A stretch of 32,856 nt of DNA, from NCBI GenBank assembly GCA_015665265.1, contig JADFAM010000021.1, positions 1 through 32,856 of the forward strand, in the 5' to 3' direction. A program made the translations under genes and the position numbers. This document shows, in pieces, positions 32,013 through 32,856 of this stretch. Numbering within the stretch: the first letter of the stretch is position 1; every line of letters begins with the position of its first letter. The stretch comes from Flavobacterium sp. (GTDB lineage: Bacteria; Bacteroidota; Bacteroidia; Flavobacteriales; Flavobacteriaceae). Under the pieces are notes generated by a model. It made no database searches. It saw only the letters and a list, made by a program, of their open reading frames with translations, and was not told the DNA's origin.

Positions 32013-32582
32013 ATGTTTCAATTAGGAAAAACCATAGTTTCGGAAGACATTATAGAGAAAGATTTTACATGTAATCTTTCTAAATGCAAAGGAGAATGTT
32101 GTGTTTCTGGAGTAGCAGGAGCCCCATTAGAAAAAGATGAAACAGCTATTTTAAAAGAAATTTACTCAAAACTTAAACCCTTTTTGAGACCAGAGGGAAT
32201 AGAAGTTATAGAACAACAAGGAACCTCTGTAAAAAGTAATTTAGGAGAATTAGAAACACCATTGGTTAACAATTCTGAATGTGCGTACCTCATTTTTAAC
32301 GAAAATAAAATAGCATTTTGTGGAATAGAGGAAGCATACAACAAAGGAGTTGTAAACTGGAAAAAACCAATTTCTTGTCATTTGTATCCGGTTAGAGTGA
32401 AAGAGTACAGTGAATTTTCTGCAGTCAATTATCATAAGTGGGATATTTGTAATGATGCATGTACATTAGGGAAAGAATTAAAAGTACCCGTATATAAGTT
32501 TGTAAAAGAAGCATTAATTAGGAAGTTTGGAAACAACTGGTACTTGGAACTAGAAAAAGTAGCTGAAGGGCATAAGGGTTAA
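32013..32582 (+). CDS. DUF3109 cysteine-rich protein
   Basis: This 189-residue soluble protein matches DUF3109 along its length. It has the cysteine cluster CNLSKCKGECCVSG near residues 20-33, EDETAILKEIY-type EKDETAILKEIY, ECAYLIFNENKIAFCGIE, then ISCHLYPVRVKEY and WDICNDACTLGKE. Eight or nine conserved cysteines suggest a metal or iron-sulfur site, as in the related YkgJ (zinc/iron chelating) group, but the role is unknown. In Flavobacteria I recall it lying near ribonucleotide reductase genes, which would be to the right of this window. Confidence 0.85.
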   Translation: MFQLGKTIVSEDIIEKDFTCNLSKCKGECCVSGVAGAPLEKDETAILKEIYSKLKPFLRPEGIEVIEQQGTSVKSNLGELETPLVNNSECAYLIFNENKIAFCGIEEAYNKGVVNWKKPISCHLYPVRVKEYSEFSAVNYHKWDICNDACTLGKELKVPVYKFVKEALIRKFGNNWYLELEKVAEGHKG

Positions 32583-32606
32583 GATTCATTTTTTATAAAT
32601 GGAACT

Positions 32607-32630
32607 CATTTCTAATATTAATTAGAAATG
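32607..32630. other. Perfect 10-base inverted repeat after the DUF3109 gene
   Basis: CATTTCTAAT and ATTAGAAATG are separated by ATTA, 25 bases after the stop. There is no T tract, so it may be a weak terminator or a protein-binding dyad. Confidence 0.4.
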
Positions 32631-32720
32631 TGAAGAATTTATGGCTAAAAATCATAAAATTCCTCTGAAAAAGGATGAAAATTTCTAAAAAGAAGTTGTT
32701 TTTATTAAAGAGTTACTTTC

Positions 32721-32735
32721 TTGTGATATTCACAA
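32721..32735. promoter_or_regulatory. Operator-like dyad TTGTGA-TAT-TCACAA
   Basis: A perfect 6-base inverted repeat with a 3-base centre lies in the gap before the next gene beyond the window. The rest of the gap (32,583-32,856) is very AT-rich and ends in a second near-perfect dyad at 32,824-32,852; no gene is visible in it. Confidence 0.4.
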
Positions 32736-32856
32736 ACAAATTTTTTTTTAAAATTCAAAAAAAAGTATTTATTATTTTTAATAACCAATGTTTTAAGAAT
32801 GTCAACAAGAACGGGGCTTTGTAAAAATTAATATTTATAAAATATTGATTTTCAAT

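Noticed and set aside
1..32856. tRNA, rRNA or integrase genes
   Set aside because: No cloverleaf with a TTCGA-type T loop, no rRNA stretch, and no tyrosine recombinase motifs were found on either strand by eye.

Overview
The window looks like the chromosome of a marine-type Flavobacteriaceae member (Bacteroidetes). The evidence is its AT-rich DNA, -7 promoter elements of the TAnnTTTG type, secreted proteins with type IX secretion (T9SS) C-terminal sorting domains, and family-restricted proteins (DUF4270, DUF4271, DUF4296, DUF3109). No species can be named from sequence alone.

Region 1 (1 to about 10,740) is accessory DNA. It holds single-gene units packed head to tail on the minus strand: DUF1648 protein (cut by the edge), a frameshifted thioredoxin-fold protein, SRPBCC protein, a three-repeat secreted protein, GNAT acetyltransferase, SIMPL protein, STAS-like protein, secreted subtilisin, another T9SS protein and a DUF805 protein. 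One unit is reversed: a membrane protein plus XRE regulator with its own promoter and operator-like dyads. The units are separated by imperfect palindromes, five of them 136-138 bp long, that begin with ..ACAAC/..CTAAC and end with GTTGT../GTTAG... In several units the first bases match, as reverse complement, the start of the palindrome behind the same gene. This is the signature of integron attC sites. I read the region as an integron cassette array without a visible integrase (CALIN-like).

Region 2 (10,741-13,052) is a CotH-kinase/lamin-tail T9SS protein flanked by two near-identical copies of a bidirectional terminator. It is the junction between the array and the stable chromosome.

Region 3 (13,053-32,856) is ordinary chromosome. 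It carries an ALDH7-type aldehyde dehydrogenase divergent from a LuxE-like acyl-protein synthetase, tyrS, an SDR epimerase, an operon of GT2 glycosyltransferase, dihydroorotase and DUF4296 lipoprotein, DUF4271 plus hemD, a minus-strand cluster panC, panD, YbhN-like flippase and radA, a plus-strand cluster of half-length GT5 protein, DUF4270 lipoprotein and glmS, a small membrane protein, a MarC/short flavoprotein pair, and a DUF3109 protein. These genes serve coenzyme A precursor synthesis, pyrimidine and heme synthesis, amino sugar and cell-envelope work, translation and DNA repair. No tRNA, rRNA, CRISPR array, transposase or recombinase gene was seen.
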